From Paratissierella segnis (lineage in GTDB: Bacteria > Bacillota > Clostridia > Tissierellales > Tissierellaceae), in the NCBI RefSeq assembly GCF_014385195.1, contig NZ_JACRTG010000025.1:1-64000 (forward strand): 64,000 nt of DNA, read 5' to 3'. Of this stretch, positions 61,017-64,000 are shown in pieces (positions within the stretch are counted from its first letter, which is position 1; each line of letters opens with the position of its first letter). Below the pieces are notes generated by a model, which was not told the DNA's origin, made no database searches, and saw only the letters and a list, made by a program, of their open reading frames with translations. The position numbers and the translations under genes were made by a program.

Positions 61017-61629
61017 ATTTTAATGTTTCATCATAATATTCCTGAGAAAAATTTTCTACCGCCTCTACAGAGTCATCGTCAGCCTCATCAATGACAAGCC
61101 CCATATTGTCTCCAGTAGTGAAAGATGGATCATTGGGCACAATATTGTAATAAGAAACTTCCTGATATGCATCCTCTCTATCATATTCCACATTGCTATC
61201 AGGATCCACACTGGAAGATGTGGCAATTTTTTCATCTATTGATTCATATAATCTATTATCGAGTTTAGGACTTACTTCTTCAGAACATTCTAAACAAGTT
61301 TTAGCATAAGGAACTACTTCCAGTCTCTCTTCATCTATATTTTTATGACATTTTTCACAAATGCCATAACTTTTATTTTTAATTTTTTCTAGAGCATGAT
61401 CTATATCGTCTAAAGTATCATCCATTTTATTTCTAAAGCCTTGATCTTGTTCTTTGAAGAAAAGTTCGGTCCCAATATCCCCAGGATGATTATCATAATT
61501 AGAACTTTCTGTATAATATAGGTCCATTGACCCAAATTCTTCTTGAGTTATATTTTCTCTGGATTTAATCAAATTCTTTTTTTCTTTTAAAAGTCTATTC
61601 CAAAAATGATTAAGTTTATCTCTATCCAT
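61015..61629 (-). CDS. TraR/DksA zinc-finger protein, YteA type
   Basis: 204 residues: N-terminal helical region, then GICEKCHKNIDEERLEVVPYAKTCLECSEEV with four Cys (C4 zinc finger), and a long acidic C-terminal extension absent from DksA itself. The YteA subfamily is linked to sporulating Firmicutes. ATG 61629 follows GGAGG at 6 nt. Located between divIVA and lspA, where Bacillus has ileS and ylyA; ileS is absent here. Confidence 0.9.
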   Translation of the reverse strand: MDRDKLNHFWNRLLKEKKNLIKSRENITQEEFGSMDLYYTESSNYDNHPGDIGTELFFKEQDQGFRNKMDDTLDDIDHALEKIKNKSYGICEKCHKNIDEERLEVVPYAKTCLECSEEVSPKLDNRLYESIDEKIATSSSVDPDSNVEYDREDAYQEVSYYNIVPNDPSFTTGDNMGLVIDEADDDSVEAVENFSQEYYDETLK

Positions 61630-61662
61630 ATATTCCTCCATTTTAAATAAAATCTTAAATTT

Positions 61663-61692
61663 AATATATCCAATGGAGAAATAATCATTCAA
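61663..61692 (-). promoter_or_regulatory. Candidate promoter for the DksA-like gene
   Basis: TTGAAT (61687-61692) and TATATT (61663-61668) with an 18-nt spacer on the minus strand, 34 nt before the ATG. Confidence 0.45.
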
Positions 61693-61718
61693 CTGTTAAA
61701 ATGGCATTTTATGATAAG

Positions 61719-62243
61719 TTACGCCCCCAAATTTGTAATTTCTTTGGATTCACTGTTTTCTTCATTCTTACTTCCTTCTTTTCTTACATCTTCTACTTCA
61801 GTATAAAAATCATCTAAAGAAATCAACTGAGCCTCAATAAAAGATTTGTACCTAGTTTTGAAAACAAAAATTTCTTTTTTTAAATACTCATATTCTTGTT
61901 TTATATTTCTAACGTCTTCTCTAGCCTGTTCTATCATCTTTTTAGCTGTTATTTCAGCATCTTCAATTATACTATCTGATTTTTGTCTGGCAGCCAATAC
62001 CACATCTTCTGAAGTAGTTTGTGCTACTATCAATGTACTTTTTAATGTCTCTTCCATTGATTTGTAATGGCTTATTTGATCTGAAAGCATATTTATTTTG
62101 TCTTTCAACTCAATATTCTCTTTATAGATTTTTTCATAATCATCAATTATTTCATCTAAAAAGATATCAACATTTTTTGAATTATATCCTCTAAAAGATT
62201 TATTGAATTCTTTATTTTGTATATCTAGTGGTGTTATCATCAT
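61719..62243 (-). CDS. divIVA: Cell-division/polarity protein DivIVA
   Basis: 174 residues: N-terminal membrane-binding segment ITPLDIQNKEFNKSFRGYNSKNVD (F and R in the curvature-sensing loop), then coiled coils (about 30-70 and 85-145). Marks division sites and poles. Start at the first or second of two consecutive Met codons. 10 nt after ylmH. Confidence 0.95.
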   Translation of the reverse strand: MMITPLDIQNKEFNKSFRGYNSKNVDIFLDEIIDDYEKIYKENIELKDKINMLSDQISHYKSMEETLKSTLIVAQTTSEDVVLAARQKSDSIIEDAEITAKKMIEQAREDVRNIKQEYEYLKKEIFVFKTRYKSFIEAQLISLDDFYTEVEDVRKEGSKNEENSESKEITNLGA

Positions 62244-62253
62244 ATCACTCCGT

Positions 62254-63036
62254 CTAAGTTAGTATTCTTATAGTAGTATAATACCTTCCCTTTTTACTTA
62301 ATCCATCTATAGAAACAAGTTTAGCGCGTCCGTATCCTCTAGTTGATATAATATCCCCCACATTTATTTCCTTAGAAGGTTTTTCAATCAGTTCCCAATT
62401 GACCTTTACATTTCCGGATTTTATAATATCCTGACTTTCTTTTCTGGAAAGATTATAGACAGAACATATAAACACATCTATCCTCATTGAGGATAAAAAC
62501 TTTTTATATTCCTTAAATGACTCTTCAGGTTCAGATATATCACTTAAATAAATTTCAATTAAATTTACATTTCTGTTCCCAATCTTTTCTAAATTAAATA
62601 GCAAAAAGCTACTTATTTCCTTCTTGACTATCACATCTGCATAAGTATCATGTACTAAAATATCCCCAACTTTGGATCTTTTAATTCCAAGATTTAATAT
62701 ACCGCCTAAAAAATCTTTATGTGCCAATCCTTCTTGACCTGAATTGATCCTTAAAAAAGATAAATTTAATTTTATATCGCTTTCATCTACATAAAATGGA
62801 TATATAATAAATATCTTTCTTTCAGCTGAGTCTAGCCCACCATATTCCAAATAGTTTAACTCAAATCTATTTAAAATGGATTTTGCCAGATGCCTTTCAT
62901 ACGGATCCAAAAAATCTGTTTCTTCAGTTAAATGATTGTTAAGTACCTTTTCTGCTTTATCCAATATTCTTCTCATATTTACTAATTGCTCATTATCTTT
63001 TATATGAGAAGTATAAAACTCCCTATCTATTTTCAT
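62254..63036 (-). CDS. ylmH: S4-domain RNA-binding protein YlmH
   Basis: 260 residues: N-terminal alpha/beta region and a C-terminal S4 domain (about 180-245; SLSRKESQDII-like NLSRKESQDIIKSGNVKVNW and IISTRGYGR). In Bacillus YlmH is tied to division-gene context and, in recent work, to ribosome quality control on 50S subunits, the same pathway as RqcH of this window. Overlaps ylmG by 4 nt. Confidence 0.92.
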   Translation of the reverse strand: MKIDREFYTSHIKDNEQLVNMRRILDKAEKVLNNHLTEETDFLDPYERHLAKSILNRFELNYLEYGGLDSAERKIFIIYPFYVDESDIKLNLSFLRINSGQEGLAHKDFLGGILNLGIKRSKVGDILVHDTYADVIVKKEISSFLLFNLEKIGNRNVNLIEIYLSDISEPEESFKEYKKFLSSMRIDVFICSVYNLSRKESQDIIKSGNVKVNWELIEKPSKEINVGDIISTRGYGRAKLVSIDGLSKKGRYYTTIRILT

Positions 63037-63305
63037 AATTGCCCCAAAAAACTAATTATTATTGCAGTCAAAATACGTAGTATAAGTATTGAAACCCAAG
63101 GAGAAAAATCAAACATCCCTCTGCCTAAGCCAATCTTATCTAATAATCTCTTTGATGGAGAAAGGATGGGTTCTGTCAATTCATATACCAGTCTTCCTAA
63201 AGTTGTATTAAAGTTAATCCTAAATATACTCATAAAAATCCTAATGATTATCAATGCTTCAATCAATTCTACAAAGATACTCAAACTTCTAATTAATAAA
63301 GCCAT
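63033..63305 (-). CDS. ylmG: YggT/YlmG family membrane protein
   Basis: 90 residues, two hydrophobic helices (about 5-25 and 65-88) around TEPILSPSKRLL, the conserved loop of the family. Involved in division-site or envelope organisation in related bacteria; biochemical role unknown. The ATG at 63305 follows AAGGTGG at 6 nt; the longer frame to 63329 runs into sepF. Confidence 0.92.
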   Translation of the reverse strand: MALLIRSLSIFVELIEALIIIRIFMSIFRINFNTTLGRLVYELTEPILSPSKRLLDKIGLGRGMFDFSPWVSILILRILTAIIISFLGQL

Positions 63306-63322
63306 ATTTTCCACCTTATAAC

Positions 63323-63763
63323 CTACCAAGGAAAAATTCCCCTGTTTTTTAATTCATCTTTTAGTCCGTCTATTTCTATATTGCTAGGTGCCAATATAAA
63401 TATGTCCTTTGTTACCTTTTGAATTTTTCCTTCAACTGCATAAATACCCCCATTTATGAAATCAAATATCTGTCTCTTTACACTCAGCTCCAATTGTTCA
63501 AAATTCACCACTATTGCTTTCCTGGATTTTAAGTCATCAATGATTTGAGGAGCTTCATCATAGCTAAGCGGTTCATGTACTGTTATCTTCATATTACTAT
63601 TAGTATGGATATTTACCACTTTATTATTATACTTTTTTGTTTTTGTTTGTGAAGGAAAATCTAAAGCTTCTTCTTCCAATGTATCTTCTACAACATCTTC
63701 ATCTTCTTCCTCGAATTCATCAATACCTATAAAATATTTAAACTTGTCCATAAAACTACTCAT
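63323..63763 (-). CDS. sepF: Cell-division protein SepF
   Basis: 146 residues: an N-terminal amphipathic membrane helix (MSSFMDKFKYFIGI), an acidic linker, and the C-terminal DUF552 domain (about 58-146) with EPLSYDEAPQIIDDLKSRKAIVVN and GGIYAVEGKIQKV. Tethers and bundles FtsZ. AAGGGGG site 6 nt before ATG. Confidence 0.94.
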   Translation of the reverse strand: MSSFMDKFKYFIGIDEFEEEDEDVVEDTLEEEALDFPSQTKTKKYNNKVVNIHTNSNMKITVHEPLSYDEAPQIIDDLKSRKAIVVNFEQLELSVKRQIFDFINGGIYAVEGKIQKVTKDIFILAPSNIEIDGLKDELKNRGIFPW

Positions 63764-63775
63764 AGTCTAGCCCCC

Positions 63776-64000
63776 TTAATAATTTCTTTTACCAAATATT
63801 CCTGTACCTACGCGTATCATGTTTGACCCCTCTTCAATCGCTATTTCATAATCATTTGTCATTCCCATGGAAAGATAATCCATACTAACATTCTCATAAT
63901 CTCTACTTATAATGTTTTCTTTTAAAGAATTCATCGTTCTAAAAACATTCCTTAAAATAGCCTCATCATCTGTGAAAGGTGCTATCGTCATTAAACCTTT
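63776..64000 (-). CDS. yggS: PLP homeostasis protein YggS/YlmE, C-terminal part
   Basis: Cut by the right window edge. The visible 74 codons are K-G-L-M-T-I-A-P-F-T-D-D at the edge, then SMGMTNDYEIAIEEGSNMIRVGTGIFG, which are the terminal signatures of the family (GLM, SMGMS-D, R-x-G). It binds pyridoxal phosphate at a lysine in the missing part. The real start is outside the window; the in-frame ATG at 63991 is internal. 12 nt before sepF. Confidence 0.95.
   Translation of the reverse strand, partial: KGLMTIAPFTDDEAILRNVFRTMNSLKENIISRDYENVSMDYLSMGMTNDYEIAIEEGSNMIRVGTGIFGKRNY

Noticed and set aside
1..64000. CRISPR arrays, insertion sequences, prophage, rRNA, T-box leaders
   Set aside because: No regularly spaced repeats, transposase or phage structural genes, rRNA segments or T-box cores were seen anywhere in the window.

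Overview
The window is low-GC, densely packed chromosomal DNA from an anaerobic, probably spore-forming member of the Clostridia (Firmicutes). A Tissierellales/Sedimentibacter-like organism is plausible, but that is inference from gene content. Evidence for the group: the order ylmE-sepF-ylmG-ylmH-divIVA, lspA-rluD-pyrR, rqcH, yicC-remA-gmk-rpoZ-coaBC-priA-def-fmt-rsmB-rlmN-prpC-prkC-rsgA-rpe-thiN, rpmB, asp23-fakA-recG, plsX-acpP-rnc-smc-ftsY is the classical Bacillus/Clostridium backbone. A second conserved block (rsmD-coaD, ylbJ, tmcAL, yceD-rpmF; the ylb block of Bacillus) sits between recG and plsX. YlbJ and a YteA-type zinc-finger protein point to sporulation.

Layout. 1-3.6 kb: accessory left end with an Asp-box lipoprotein, a YcaQ/AlkX-type DNA glycosylase, and two nearly identical tRNA-Leu(CAG) genes on either side of a NimA-like flavoprotein gene, then tRNA-Thr(CGT) and a glutaredoxin. 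3.8-12.5 kb: ftsY, smc, a radical SAM gene, rnc, acpP, plsX, rpmF, yceD. 12.5-16.4 kb: ackA, and on the plus strand tmcAL and ylbJ. 16.4-30.0 kb: a catabolic island, all on the minus strand, which splits ylbJ from coaD. 30.4-36.1 kb: a coiled-coil gene, coaD, rsmD, recG, fakA, asp23. 36.2-38.2 kb: rpmB, a 56-residue membrane protein, thiN, thiT and a TPP riboswitch. 38.2-52.9 kb: the rpe-to-yicC housekeeping run. 53-64 kb: rqcH, prsA, cobO, a sirtuin, a GNAT enzyme, a TDT transporter, pyrR, rluD, lspA, a DksA-like gene, divIVA, ylmH, ylmG, sepF and a truncated yggS.

The island is the part least explained by known systems. One consensus sigma-A promoter (30135-30163), followed by an 8+8-bp inverted repeat at about +6 to +26, drives an allantoinase-type cyclic amidohydrolase, an aldo/keto reductase, an intact amidohydrolase-fold protein that has lost all the usual metal ligands, a complete LivKHMGF-type ABC importer, an SDR dehydrogenase and a second amidohydrolase with all ligands present. 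A FCD-domain regulator, a cytoplasmic Asp-box (BNR) protein, a decayed EamA permease and a collapsed copy of the second amidohydrolase lie at its far end. I infer uptake and ring-opening or deamination of a cyclic amide, ureide or N-heterocycle; the substrate cannot be read from the sequence and no carbamoylase is present in the window.

Regulation visible in the DNA: a complete TPP riboswitch with terminator and matching antiterminator for thiT-thiN, hairpins directly in front of the ribosome binding sites of recG and rsmB, a hairpin that covers part of the ribosome binding site of the TDT transporter, a strong hairpin between livK and livH, and several consensus sigma-A promoters. Many genes start with TTG or GTG behind strong Shine-Dalgarno sequences, so several starts given here are internal to the longest open frame.
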